A stretch of DNA of 60,000 bases from positions 35,218,001-35,278,000 of the forward strand of contig CM060733.1 of assembly GCA_030704615.1 (NCBI GenBank), read 5' to 3'. This DNA comes from Takakia lepidozioides. Its lineage: Eukaryota; Streptophyta; Takakiopsida; Takakiales; Takakiaceae. The translations under genes and the position numbers were made by a program. Shown one piece after another: positions 22,036 through 34,856 of this stretch. Every line of letters starts with the position of its first letter. Position 1 is the stretch's first letter. Under the pieces are notes generated by a model, which was given only the letters and a program-made list of their open reading frames with translations, was not told where the DNA came from and did not search any database.

Positions 22036-22287
22036 TTTTGGAATCTGCTCGGGATGCCCGAAAAAACCAAAAATGACTTCTTGAGCTCAAGCTCAAGTGC
22101 GGTCTCTGCAAGATTCTTCGACGCTGCGCCACACACTCCTATAGCTGATTTTTCATGGACTAAACGGGGGTAAGTAGCACCTCCACCATTTGTATGAGGC
22201 TCTCCAGCTTAGAGAATCTCTTGATGTTGAATCAGATTTGTGGGGTTTTGATTGTTGACAGTGGGTTCACAAGGAAGCAACTATGCT

Positions 22288-22660
22288 GCCCAACCGCAAT
22301 CACAAGGTGTGGCTTTTTCTTAATGCACGATGTCAAGAAGTTTGTCCATCCTGCAAATGTGGGCTCTTAGTACCATGATTTGGTATTCTTCCTGATGTTT
22401 ACAAGGTTCTTGGGAGACCTGGTACCAATCTAGCAGACCAATCTGGCATTACCTGACTATAGACACAAGTAGCACACACAAGAGGTCCTTTTGAGTTGAT
22501 GGTCGGTCAAATCCTCCATGAGTCATGACACAAGTTCAAGGACAATGGGGTGAGGATCCACCTTCTTGTTCGACCTATTTCAGCTTGTTTCGTCCTCTCA
22601 TCAGACTCAGCCCTGAGGTGCATATTGAATTCTGTAAGTTAGCTCATTGGGTGGATATGT
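22288..22660 (-). repeat. Right arm of the large inverted duplication
   Basis: Reverse complement of about 14220-14640 (CCGCAATCACAAGGTGTGGC, AAGAAGTTTGTCCATCCTGC, TACAAGGTTCTTGGGAG, and the ATTTCAGCTTGTTT text). Order relative to repeat C mirrors the left arm, with about 250 bases here against about 620 on the left between the two blocks. Confidence 0.75.
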
Positions 22661-23000
22661 GGTGCGTTTGGGAGCTCTGGAAAAGGGGAAAGAGGTCCAT
22701 GGTGACATCATCAGTGTTGAATTGTACCATACGTCATTCTAAACACTGCGCTGGTGGACATGTATGCCAAATGTGGGTCATGCATTAAGGATGTGAGGAG
22801 AGTTTTCAATACTATGGCTGAATGAGATGTGGTGTAATGGAACGCGATGCTTGCAGGGTATGCACAGCAGGACACGTGATATGGAGGCTTTGGAGACCTA
22901 TGATCAAATGATGGGGGAAAGGGTGAAGCCCGACCACATCACGTTTGTGTGCATTTGCAATGCGTGTGCAAGCCTAGCAGCTCTAGAAAAGGGCAGATAA
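22661..23000 (+). pseudogene. PPR fragment
   Basis: The plus strand carries the same module as the 11-15 kb array in the opposite orientation: text for ALVDMYAKCGSCIKDVRRVF with breaks, then AGYAQQ.TxMEALETYDQMM, and KPDHITFVCICNACASLAAL near 22925-22990. The stop within the ATGGCTGAATGAGATGTGG region and an early end show it is dead. Confidence 0.72.
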
Positions 23001-23560
23001 CAGAGATAATGAGAAGCTCTGGAATGAACATGTTTCTGACCGCAGTCAAGGGTGGAACAATCGAGGCAAAAAGGTGAATGCTTGTTGGAAGTGCAAGTCA
23101 GCATAGGAACTAGTATGATAATTAGGGTTGCGGTATTTGTTAGAACAAATCTAGGCTATCATTGTCAGCTACTAGCAGTGGCATAAGAACTAGTGTGATT
23201 GGGTTTTTCCTAGAGCAGATCTAGGCTGTCGCTGTCAGCCGCTAGCAGCAAGGCAATGATGAATGAATGATTTGTACAGAGGCATGGATAGCTAAAGGAG
23301 CAGGGATAGAATGTGGGTCCAGATTCATCCAAGAGGGCCAGATTTCAAGCACAAGATTACCTACCTGTGGATCAAAAGCTGCAAGAAACCTGCATGGGTA
23401 GATGGTTAATTGAAGGCAACAGCTGCAGTGGCACAACTGATAAAATCAGGCACCTCAACCATGACCACAGCTTCTGGAAGAGGATCAAGAGAGGGAGTCC
23501 ACAATGCCTCTTATGCCACTGCTGGGCATGTGAAGATGCTTTGTGAGACAGACTGACTGA
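23001..23560. other. No gene recognised; internal duplicated text
   Basis: Contains two related stretches, each with a TAGGAACTAGT-like start and CTAGGCTATC/CTAGGCTGTC (about 23100-23165 and 23180-23250). No coding signal recognised. Confidence 0.4.
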
Positions 23561-24030
23561 AAGAGGCTCTACAGACTTTAAACCAAGTAGGCATTTCAGC
23601 AGATTTAGATACGTACGTCTGTCTCTTGCATAAGTGCATCAAGATGAAAGGCCTGAAAGCTGGAAAGCAGGTGCACACTCACATTATCCAAAGTGGTTAC
23701 ACTAAATATTTTTCTACTCAACACCCTTGTCAACATGTATATTAAGTGCTTAAGCATCATGGATGCTCACCAAGTGTTCAACAGAATGCCTCAACGATCT
23801 TTGATCACGTGGAATATGATGTTGGCAGGATGACAGCCGAGGGAGTTTTCAACACTATGGCTAAATGAGATGTGGTGTGGTGGAACGCGATGCTTGTAGG
23901 GTATGCACAACAAGGGCGCGAGATGGAGGCTTTGGAGACCTATGATCAAATGATGGGGGAAGGGGTGAAGCCCGACCACATCACGTTTGTGTGCATTTAC
24001 AGTGCGTGTGCAAGCCTGGCATGTCTTGCC
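23561..24030 (+). pseudogene. PPR fragments
   Basis: The first part (23561-23835) encodes KQVHTHIIQSG.. and MDAHQVFNRMPQRSLITWN-like text, matching 14840-15030 in inverted orientation. The second (23836-24030) encodes VVWWNAMLVGYAQQGREMEA and KPDHITFVCIYSACASLA, then runs into unrelated GC-rich sequence at about 24030. No continuous frame. Confidence 0.74.
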
Positions 24031-24164
24031 TTGAGGGCAAGGGGTCCGAACACAAGAGGAGCTGCCTCTGTGGTGGGGGCAGTGACAACAATAGGTACGG
24101 GGGCTGAAGCACCCTTGAGTGCCCAAGGCACTCAAGGAGGTGGAGGTGCTCACTAGGTGGAGCC

Positions 24165-24360
24165 CCGCACACCGGGTTGGGGTGGGGGTGGTTCCACGAG
24201 GGGTGGTGGTAGCTTAGTGGGTCTTAGTGGGGTGGCGTAGGACTCATCATGGGGCGGAGACCTTGTGGTGGGAGTCGTGGGGAGTCTTGGGACTCATCAC
24301 GGTCCATTGGGGCCGTGGTGGGTAGACCAAGACTCACCACGACTCATCATCAGGAGTCAA
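24165..24360 (+). repeat. G-rich low-complexity stretch, possible G-quadruplex
   Basis: Runs of G close together (GGGTTGGGGTGGGGGTGG near 24175), then loose repeats of GACTCATCA and GTGGGGAGTC. It follows directly on a PPR remnant. Confidence 0.45.
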
Positions 24361-25800
24361 GGTTCTTCGTGGTGGTTCGCCATAAAAGGATGGTGTTGTT
24401 TGTGCACATTGTCCATGAATTGTTAAGTTATTTATGGATCTATTCAAGTCTTACGAAAAGATAGACCATGCTACATTTTGATACATTGAGTAGTTCTGGA
24501 GTGGGAATGTTGCTTAGAACCATTTTTCGGTCATTTATGCCTTCTCTAGAACGGGTTCTCATGGGAGATATCGAGAATCTGTGAGTCGTGGTATGTCGAT
24601 CATTTTTGTTAGGTGTTGTTTTATTTCAGTGGGCAATATTTTATTTGCGGGCATGTTGGAAATTAGAACTGTACGGCAAGTGTTCCCATGTGTTGCTGAC
24701 CTATATGGCATGATGATCATTCGATGAAAAATTGTCATATATTGCATCCGTTATGTCTTGATAGGTAACTTCTTGAATTTCTTCATTTGTAATAGTATGT
24801 TTGTTGTCAATTTCCGACATTGATATGGTTGTATGAATATACACTGCAATCCGAACAACAACTTTGGATTTGCATGAGTGTCATGCAGGTGGCCAATGTG
24901 ACAAGTGAGCTGGTCATTGGTTGGGAATATACTAGTAGTCTTAGATACAAATAATAAAACGACGTTCATCCATTTCCTAGCATGCAAGGACTTAGTATGA
25001 AACCACGTCTAAATGGATGAAACAGATGGATGGAATGGACATAACAAATGTCATCTGCAATGACTGAAAAGGGTTAATCAATCCGCGAAAATAGGCTCCT
25101 CCCGCGGAAATAGGCCCTGCAAGTTTGGAATTCTATGTTGACATGGTGTGAGCCTATGCTGGGCTCACGGGCTCCTAGGCTCATAGGCTCATGCCTCCAG
25201 GCTCGCGGAATAGCAACCTTGTCTGGTAAAAACACCTACATGTGAGCGCGACCTTGAACAGACCCCTATTTTTGCGTATGAAAGTGACTACAGAGGTCCT
25301 TGAATGGATGGACAGAATCCAGTGGTTTACTTAAGGTCTACCAATGGCCAGAATTGACTACAAATAGGGTGGTTTTACGACTCAACGTGTATACATCCAT
25401 GTACTTATTGGATTTGTAACAACACCGTTATTAACAAATCAAATAGATTACTGTAATCATAATTTGCACTTAATTAATCACCTAAAGAGTAGGCATAGGC
25501 CAGATTTGGGGCAGATTATGTTTCAAAATACCATGAGGGCTGCTCCATTCAAACACAATGGCTGCTCCATTTAAAATGGACCCGTTGACCATTCAAAGTT
25601 TCAAACTCTAAAACCAAGTATAAACGCGGGGCCCACATGTGCAAAAGGCCCAGCGTGCGATCCATAAAAGTTCTAGGACGGAAGTAATTTAAATATTTTT
25701 AGATATGGCAAGTATATTAAGACTTGTTTTGGGTGCATGTATGGATAAGCTATGGACTTAGGGCAGTTTAGTTTTCATTTACTCGGGCACGTTGTCACAC
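24361..25800. other. No gene recognised
   Basis: AT-richer sequence with short frames. A cluster of GGCTCA-type words lies at 25140-25210, with similar words at 26600 and 37320. Nothing codes recognisably. Confidence 0.45.
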
Positions 25801-25818
25801 ACTATCATGGGTCAGCAT

Positions 25819-25938
25819 AGGCCATTTGGTGCGCCCTTTTAGGTGCATTAATGTTTTGACTTTGGATACATAGAGTACAGGCCACTTGGTGCTCCTTTTT
25901 AGGTGCATTAATGTTTTGACTTTGGATACATAGAGTAC
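25819..25938 (+). repeat. Tandem duplication, two 60-bp units
   Basis: AGGTGCATTAATGTTTTGAC and TTTGGATACATAGAGTAC occur twice with a 60-base period. The units differ at only a few positions. Confidence 0.85.
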
Positions 25939-26790
25939 CCTAAAGGGAGCATGCCACCTCATGAACATGTCCTTCCTTTTTGGATTCACAACTTGTGCAC
26001 CTTAGGCAGTTTCAAGCTTTACATTAGTCATTTCTCGGGTTCACAATAGTTGGGTCTACCGCTTACATATATGAAGTTGTTAAGTACCACGTTGAAAATT
26101 AATATCAATTCATGGTTGTGGTCAAAAAAATTGTAATTGATAGGAGGACCTCTTTGTCTAGTTGCTAATCCAACGATACATATATATCTCCTTGCTAGAC
26201 CTTTTCTACTAATAGAACTGCTTAAACGCACACATTTAGGTGTTACTACCTTATAGGAACAATGACTAGAGAAGGTTGGGGCTTGGTGAGAGTGGGACCA
26301 GGTGGGATCGCAACTTGGGGCTCGTCTTCAAGGTGGAGCGTTTGGGGCTGGTGGAGGGTGGGACCAGCTGCGTGAAGTGCTTGGGTGAGAGTGCTTGGGG
26401 TTGACAAAGTAGGGTTGGGGAATTGGGATCGTCGTGCTTATAAATGGGACTCAATATTGCTGTGTTTGCCATATATTGCCATGTTTGGAAGTTTTGTCGT
26501 GTTCACCTTTTTTTCCAAAATATACACTTCCACGGTAATAAGACCCCCTCTAAACCCTATCTTTGGTTATAGGACTTGCTTCTCCCTCCTCTAAACCCTG
26601 GGCTCACACTTAGAGGGCAAAGCGTGAGCCAATCTCCTGGGCTCGCGCGGCTACACGCCGTAGCTACGTCCATCCATAACAGCTACATGCAACAAATTAT
26701 GAGCAACCCCCTTCATACTCATTCTAAATATTGCCACCTTAAAATTCTCAGGAACTCCATTGACTGTAGTTATAACTTCAAATATGTGTA
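25939..26790. other. No gene recognised
   Basis: Short frames only. A GCTTGGGG/GGTGGGACCAG motif recurs around 26280-26400. Confidence 0.4.
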
Positions 26791-26794
26791 AGTA

Positions 26795-27471
26795 CTAATC
26801 AAAATCTTCCCCCATAGTATATTCTGGAGAGGGTTGGGTTGTCAATAGCGGTATAGCATGACAAGGGGGTAAGCTATGCATGTTACCTGGAGTGGATAGA
26901 CTATGAGCAGGGCAACATGGAATTAGAGCATAATTCTGAGCAGGGCCAGGATTAATAGTGTGCATGGTATTCACGGTAGGGACAAAGCTTTGACTCACAA
27001 CATTGCTAGCAGGAGCCACACTAGTCACAAATGGCAGACTTGGGGGCAATGTCACCACACCCACTTAAGAACATGGGACATTGGTCGCAGTTGAGCAGGC
27101 TGACTGACATACATAGCTTGGGGCGGTACCGCCCCACTCATAGATGGAATGGGGTGGTATTCCCGTTTGCTGGATAGACACAGAGCCTAGACTGTGCTAG
27201 CATTGACAGGAACAGAATTAGCATGCAGGCCTACAGTCGCACCAGGAGTCCCAAACGTCAAGGTCCCTCCCCCTAAAGTGGGACAAAGACCATTCAAAAC
27301 AGAGCCATGCATTATACAAGGTGCCACGTTAGTATGGACAGCAACAGGGACCGACGCACCGCTCACAATAGCCATTGGATCTTGAACAGACACAGTCCCC
27401 CTTTTTACACTACCACCCACAACACCCACCACCTGGAGAGGGTAATTGGGTGGTGTACCTGTGAACACCAC
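26795..27471 (-). pseudogene. Low-complexity coding-like region, possibly transposon-derived
   Basis: Two minus-strand frames (27471-27187 and 27064-26795) in different registers encode proteins rich in Val, Pro, Thr, Gly and Ser without recognisable domains. Both have similar style (runs such as PTVNTMHTINPGPAQNYAL). They may be pieces of one broken frame such as a retrotransposon ORF1, but I cannot name it. Confidence 0.25.
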
Positions 27472-27479
27472 CCGTTATG

Positions 27480-28322
27480 GATGATCCTCAACTTAGTTGG
27501 ACCGGAGTAATTGAGTTGGACTGTTTCACAAAATTCTCAGTCACGCACCTACAAGCCAGGTGAGTCGCTATGGCAATCTTACCTTGACTTGAAATTGCGT
27601 TGCGAGGGGCTAGAGGCTGACCACGCGGCGCCTCTTTTAAGCGCCCTAGGAGCATACGGTCAAGATGAAGCCAACATCTAAACTAACCCCTAACTAAACT
27701 ATAAATGTAAAGGTTAAATGGTACACTAAGGCGAAAAATTATATTGGATGGATGAGTATAGACGGATGGATGAAATAGGAAAAATAGTAGCTAGGAGAAA
27801 ATGGGTCTTCACATGCTTTCGCAATTTATAGTGTATATCTGGCTTGTACCAAGAACCTCATCTCTTTGAAGTGGATCATGTACTGAGGACAGTTATTGAT
27901 CTTGATACCTCATGCCATTCACCCCTCACATAGAGTGGCAAAGAGAAAGAAAGAGTAACTCAGTTTGTGTTGTGACAGAAACCGGCAAATTCTCAGCTCA
28001 TTCATCCAGACCTTGACCGTTGTTGTTGTTGCCGTCATCTGTCTCGGAGAACAAAACTACTGTACCAATTGCTGGAGTTTTTTTGGAGGTTGAGGTCGAA
28101 GAGATCTTTGTGTTTCCAACGGAAGGAACCTACTCCACAAGAGACTCCATATTAGGACCACAGCAGACCCTTAAACTTTACAAGCTTTGGAGATGGGGAC
28201 TGCCACACGGTTGGCTGGGGAGTAGTATCACCAAAGCTCCTTTCTTGGGAATTTGCAAGAATAGTTTGTACTGGGTTTGACCCGGCTCCTCGTTACAGCA
28301 ATTCCTGCTTCATGAGCAGGGG
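27480..28322. other. Upstream region of the PIF1 gene
   Basis: No gene recognised. An 86-codon frame at 28020-28280 has no known motif and may simply lie in the leader region. Confidence 0.35.
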
Positions 28323-31300
28323 ATGGGATCCAGATTCAATCCGGTGTCGCTCGACTTTGATAATGATTCCGACGATTGTTCTGTGCTCGATTATTCCTCT
28401 CGTGAGGAGGGCTTGATCACCAACGCCAGAGAGACGCTTTCGGCTGAGCAGAAAAAAATTGTCGAGCTGGTCCAGGATGGCAGGGTAAGAGAGATTAACA
28501 GGGTCTTATTTGACAGTAGTTTAGGGGCTGAGGGTCGTTACAGCCCGGACTTTGGCGCATGAAATGTCTCTCTGCACGGCTAAGAAGCTATTTCGTTTTC
28601 ATGTTCCCGTGTGTTTCTTTACCATAATTCAATCAGCACGAGGGGGAAGGCCTTTTCCTAGAGAGAGGGAATGTAGAAGGAGTGGCATAGTTTGTGCTTC
28701 AGACACTCGGAGTCTTTAGGACTTCCGGGGGAATATATGTGAGGAAGAGTATTAGTAGTCATGTTCTCTTTCGTCTTTGAAAATTGCAACAGTGCAGTTC
28801 CTCGCTTGCCGAACCACTATCATGCACACCATTGTCGCTGAAAGCTGTCATCTTCAGGTTCCATGAATATAGATGTAACTGGCTAAAAAGATGGCAATGA
28901 ACGTGGACAGGCTCCTGGAACCTGAAGATCCCGTCCCCTTATTGAAGCTTGAGTTGGCACTCTTAATGGAAGCATAGCCTTGGACCAGACGTTCAATTGA
29001 TCATAGCTCATGACATCTTTTTCTTCCTGAGCGATGAAGAGAGCCGAAATCAGGTCATAAGGTAGGGTTTAAGCTAAAATAGAGTTTGACTTCAAACCCT
29101 GAATCCTTGTTTGTATTCTCTTAGTGGGTCTGTCGTGTGTATCTAAGCAATTGTGTGAACTTGTACAGAACGTTTTCTTCTCTGGCCCTGGTGGCACAGG
29201 CAAGACATTCGTGCTTCAGCATATCCTTCAAATACTGAAGGAGAAGTTTCACACAGATCACATCAAGTCTGATCTCCTTCCTGGCAAGATCCATCCTAAA
29301 AAGCAGAAGTACCAGTGCGATTGTTATAGTTGCAGTGTGGCAGTTACAGCATCCACAGGCATCGCAGGTGGTGTGCTGTCTGAATGCATTTTTTGCCACT
29401 ATTCTATTTCCCAAGTTGATTGAGTAGACTGCATAATTGTTCTTATGTAGTACATATCGCAAAATGCACAAGACCACGTGGTTCTTAACTCTATGTGATG
29501 GGTCATGACTAATCCTGCACACTCTGAGACATTGGAGATAAGGTATATCAGACAAAATGATTATTGGTAATAATGTGGTTTAGATCTGCTTGTCTGCCTC
29601 ATAACCTTGTTCATTTCGGTGTTGCAGCACTGGAGATTGAAGGCACTACTCTGCATTCGGCAGCAGGAATAGGTATCCCACGACGTTTTCAAGATTTTAA
29701 TCGCATGTTTGAGCACAAAATGAGGATCAAGTGGCGCAACCTGAGGGTTCTGATTGTTGACGAGATATCAATGATCAGCGCTGAATTTCTTGAGTACTTG
29801 GAGCAGACAATATGTAGAGTTCGTGGGCCATCAGAACCATTTGGGTCATCAAAACCATTTGGCGGCCTTCAGGTAGCAACATATCAAATGTTTCTTTGTC
29901 AGCTCTGGACATAACTAGGTGTACTAATGATCAAAATTGCAGGATTTCACCTTCAGTCCATGTTAGCCATTGCGTGGCTGGGAGCATGATCATTACACAG
30001 GCATATTCTCTCCAGTCCATGGCAGTAAAGCAGTACAATCTTTTGATGAGAAAGAAAGAAAGAAAGATTGGCAAAAAGAAAGAAATTCATTCGGCCCAAG
30101 TACTGTTGTTTTCCTGTGTTGCTCTGGGTTGGCCTTCTCAGTTTTGTTTTGGGTAGAGTGAGACAGGCACAATCGTCCTGCTAGATAACGAGTTGAGTTG
30201 ACTGTGAAGTCTTGGTCCTTTGGTGCTGGCTAGTAGTCTTTGGTTTCCCTCTGAATTCAGCTGGTTGCTGTGTGGAGAAGGTGGTTACTCAACCGCTCTC
30301 CACTCGTCTGTTTGGGCTTGTTGTGTTTCTTTCACCCCTCAGGGTGGGCTTCCAATGGCTTGTCGAGGCTTTGTCCATGGTTATTGATTTTTTTAGTTTG
30401 CTCTAGAGTGTTTCCCCCTTTCCTCCCAAAAACTGATGTCCATGGGAACAAAACAAGAAAAGTGGGGTCCCCCAAAAACCAGCTACCTCAACCAGAAGAC
30501 TACAATTCAACTTTAAGAGATGTTCTAAGGTGGAGAGCCTCATGACGACATCTCTGATCCTCATAATGGCACACCTCTGTCAGCGCTTGGCTGTCACTAA
30601 GAAAAGAAACAGACGTATTATGTCCATGGGAGGTACGTAGTGCATGCGGCTGTGAGAGAACACTGTTTTAGGTATTGGACTGTGGGGGAGGGGGGGAGCA
30701 ATAGCATCCTACTCCAGTAGCACGATCTTCAAACATGAAGTTGATTGAGAAGTTACTTATTGTCCACTAAAGCATTTTGCCATATCTTCAATTTGATTAT
30801 GGCCCATAATCACATCCAAGCAGCAGGGTATTCTTGAACTGGGTGCAAGAAATGTAGTGACAAGCAATTCCCGATTCTATTCAATGACTATTCTGAGGAA
30901 GTAGCTCTATTTCGAAGACTAATAGCTTGCCATCCTCTCCATCATCCCAACAGTCAGCCATGTGGGTTCCCTTTTTGTTTGCTACAGGTGATTTTTGCTG
31001 GAGACTTTTTCCAGTTGCTTCCAGTACAGGATAAGCCCCCCAATCAGTTTACAAATAAGGGGTTTGCATTTGAGGCACCGGCATGGAACAAAGCAAATTT
31101 GGAGTGCGTCATGTTGAAAACTGTCTTCCGTCAGGTACACATCAAAAAAAAATTCACCTGATTTGGTGAGGCATAATATAACAATCTCTAAAGAATAATT
31201 CTTGCTCCCTACAGAAAGTGTGGAATTTCTTCCCAATTACAGATTTACAGTAACATGGGTGGGTTCAAATCACGCTGCAGGGTGATAGAGAGTTTGTCCA

Positions 31301-34300
31301 GATGCTGAATGATATCAGAACAGGGGAAAAATCAGAAGCACTCGAAGAAATTGTGAGGAGGTGCTCGAGACCACTTGACTCACATGAGGGGGTCCTGCCA
31401 ACATTGCTATTTCCGAGGTGAGATGCGTCATGGGTTTGCAGAGTGGGTTTGCTGATCACTTTGGAGTGTTTGCAGGTTTTAGCTTACAATCAACAATTTC
31501 ATCTGACCCAAAGGGACTTAGTTCGACCCAAAACAGCTGTAAAGGAGATTTCAGTTTTGTTGATTAGTCCTGGGTTTTGAGCAAGCAAACAGGAATTATA
31601 TTTCTAGCTCCTTCTTCTCTCCCAAAAGATCTTGAGTAAGAATAATGAAAAGTTTATTGTCCAGCACTAACCAGATTGATGTGGTAATTTGGATTGGCAG
31701 GAACAAGGATGTGGATAACCTGAATGCAAGTGAGTTACAAAAGCTACCGGAAAGAGAGGTTGTTATTCCTTCAACGGATGTAATCAGGACAGAGGAACAG
31801 CGCAAAGAAGAACATGGAGGAGAAATGAACCAGGAAGAACATCAATCTCAGTTCAACAAATTGAAAGAAAATGTGTTCTGGTCAACCTGCCTGGCCGCAT
31901 CAGAAATCAGCTTAAAAGTTGGGGCGCAGGTGTGAGATCTGTGTGGATGTTAATTTGTCTGTCATGAGTAGTACATCAAGGGCTCTATGGGCTCAATGTG
32001 GAAAGTTAGATAATATCAACGAAAATTGATGTACAGAGCTTGTAGTACCACAACATTGCTTTTGTCAAGATCCTTGAACTGAACTACATGTACAAGCATG
32101 TTATGATATCAGTTGCAGTGAATATATTATTCAGTTCAATGAGGGATCTTCATAGTCAAGACAGAGGACTCGAGAGTTCTTGCCAGGAAGAAGACCAATG
32201 TGAAGCTCCTCCAGCAGATCTTGGAACTCTTAACGCCGTCATTATAAGACTTTGATCTGTTGCAGGTGATGCTGTTGCGAAACCTGGAGCTTGGTGGAAG
32301 CAGAGATATGATGCTGGTAAACGGCTCGCGTGGTGTTGTTGTGAGGTGGAAGTCGAGAAAAGAGTTGTTGTCCCAACCTCCCCCATCCAAACCACTGAAC
32401 CCAGAAGAGTGGAGACTGAAGCGGACATATGAAAAACTGCAGATAAGTGACGTTCAGGAGGTTCCAACTGTGAGGTTCAAAAACGGGCGGGAGGTTGACT
32501 GTGTCCCAGAAGCGTTCACATACCCCATGTGGAATGTTGGTGATTGCACAAGGCTTCAGGTGTACAGAATGCCAATGATCCTTTTTCTTGTTGGTTTGTG
32601 GAAGGTTGATTGATTGTGAGGCTGCACACAGTGGCTCTACTACAGGTATCCGGAAGATCACTAATTTGTCCACAATATACCAAATTAGAAAGTCAATATG
32701 CTACATCAGGATCTAGGCACCTGAAAGCTATACCTCAACTTAGTTTTTCCCTAACCTGCTTGTCGTCAGAGACGTATGGTTGGATCATGACACATATTGC
32801 ATTGTTTTCAGGTTCCATTGAAGCTGGCATGGGCCCTAACCATGCATAAGTGCCAAGGTAATTTGGATTTCTTATCAATGTTTGGGGTCCAGAGTCTGTC
32901 TTGAGTTACCCTCCTGGATTGTAGTCCAGGTACTTTAGCTTGCAAGATTGTGGAATGCTTTGAGGTTTGGTTACTGGGCACTGAGGTGTCGCTTTCCCAG
33001 CTTGCTAAATTCATTGACATTGCCTTGTCTTGTATTGACACTGCCTTGTATTTGTTTCGGGCCCTGCTGACGGCGAAACTGCTCTAGTGTGGGAGTTGGA
33101 ATATCATGAGGGTGGTCTTAAGCGGATGAGAGGAGGATTAGCTGACAAACATGGAGTGTACTAGCTGCAGTAGTGGGCATCTTCATCTTGAATCTAGTGC
33201 TAAGGTCGTGTCAGTGCAGCCTGGTTGATCTGACGTGCTTCCCCAGGATGCTGCAGGAATGACACTTGATTACGTGAAAGTGTCACTTCAAAATGTTTTT
33301 GCTGAGGGGCAAGCTTATGTGGCACTCAGCCGAGTGCGCTCTCTGGAGGGCTTGCAGATTGTTAGCACCAGCCAAGTCAATGTTGTCAGGTACTTTCTAA
33401 TACAGACACACTCTTTTTCTCTTATCAATAGGAAAGGTACAGTACCCCAGATCAATGCTTCAATTAAACCTCTACAGAACATTACTTAAACTTTTCCTGC
33501 CAGTACTATGAGATTATAGGATATAATTGCTGCTTTTGCTGAGGTTGATTATCCTGGCAGAGGCATTTTGTTAGTGTTAGTTAATGTCACTTCATTCATG
33601 AAGCGTTTGTCAGAACCTCTAGCCTCAGCTTCATCCCGCAAGACATGCAACTTTTGATCTGCGTTGAGGAAATGTACTCAGATGTTGTTTGCTGTAGCTT
33701 TGTGGCCATAGACCCCAGGGCGTAACAAGAGGGAACAGACACTACCTATGCTCACTCCAGTAGTGGCACTTACCTTTATATAAACAATTAGTTCGGGGCT
33801 TTCTAGCTGTCCACTGAAAGCCCTTCACACAAACATCAATCTGCCGTGTGAGCTGCCCAGGAATTAGACCCCAACAGGGCCAAGGGTTGATCGATGTGGA
33901 AGGACTATGTTCTTGATGGTCCCGTTCTCTGAGAGAGAGAGAGGGATAGGGCTCATCTTGTCTTGACAAGAAAGGATCTGTCTATTCTTGACTAGATCAA
34001 GCTTCATAAACAACAACACAGCCTTCAAGGAAGGCACCATCTTGATCCAGACTCAATATTGACTCTATGTCAATGGAGTGATGGGGGTGGGTGGTGGTGT
34101 ACCTGTATATGATCAAATACAGGTTTCCCTCCCATCTTAGACTTGCCACAGAGGTAGGCAGAATGCTTCATCTTTTTTCATGACTTGAGATGGCTCTGTG
34201 TAAATGCAGATTGCTGCTATGTCAACCAGCATAGTATCGTAATTTGTTTTCAAACAACACCTCTATCAAGTCATTGGAAACTGACCACACATTTGGTTTG

Positions 34301-34856
34301 CAGGAAACTTGATTATAGAGCTCAGAGCTTGGACAGCTTAGGTTATGGAAACTGGCTCATGATAAGATAAGATATCTCATAGTTGCCTAAGCACTATATC
34401 ACTAATCTAACAGATTGAAAAACCTCAAAGTATAGGTTAGATCCCTGAAGATGGGCCACCAGCTGTCATGGTTATTCTTTCTTGAAGTCTGGCAAGTGTA
34501 GTCCTGACATGGTAGTGGGCAATTTATTGACAAAGATATATCTGATGTACAGGGTGAATGAGAAGGTCAAGCAATTCTACGAGGCCTTGGAGAAGGAGGG
34601 AAATCTTCTCAACACCCCACTTACATTTACCACCTTGCAGTTTGAAGGTGCAGATGTGGGTTATACTGGTCCACCTGCTACCACAGCAAGGAGTGCAGGT
34701 GCTTGCAAAAAACCAGGGTTGAAGCCTGAGAAGGAATTTCAAAGAATTCAGATTCGCTTTGAAGAAAAGGATGGTATATGTTATCACTGCAAGACAAGGG
34801 GGCATCCTGCCTATGCGTGCCCTAAGAGACCAAGCTTGTGTAGCGAGGCCTTGTAG
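28323..34856 (+). CDS. PIF1-type DNA helicase with C-terminal zinc knuckle (10 exons)
   Basis: Superfamily 1B, 5'-3' ATP-dependent helicase, expected in nucleus or organelle for genome maintenance. Exons: 28323-28484, 29169-29367, 29628-29872, 30988-31134, 31281-31417, 31701-31929, 32266-32559, 32812-32857, 33257-33389 and 34553-34856. All introns are GT-AG and phases agree, giving 631 residues. Motifs: Walker A GPGGTGKT (60-67), TTLHSAAGIG (127-136), Walker B DEIS (165-168), GDFFQLLPV (207-215), FRQ (249-251), HKCQGMTLD (483-491) and QAYVALSR (505-512). A CCHC knuckle, CYHCKTRGHPAYAC, lies at 607-620 near the end; this is not part of the core PIF1 fold. The start is the first Met before a short acidic leader and is less certain than the rest. 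It lacks Helitron Rep sequence, so it looks like a host gene. Intron 9 holds a LINE end. Confidence 0.88.
33676..33905 (-). mobile_element. 5'-truncated LINE copy in PIF1 intron 9
   Basis: Same 3'-terminal segment as at 649-930. The minus strand reads RQIDVCVKGF..ARKPRTNCLYKGKCHYW where the first copy reads [25 protein letters not shown]. About 230 bases, ending in a GA-rich run on its 5' side. Confidence 0.65.

Noticed and set aside
28020-28280. 86-codon plus frame before PIF1
   Set aside because: No motif, no splice link that fits PIF1; probably leader or chance.
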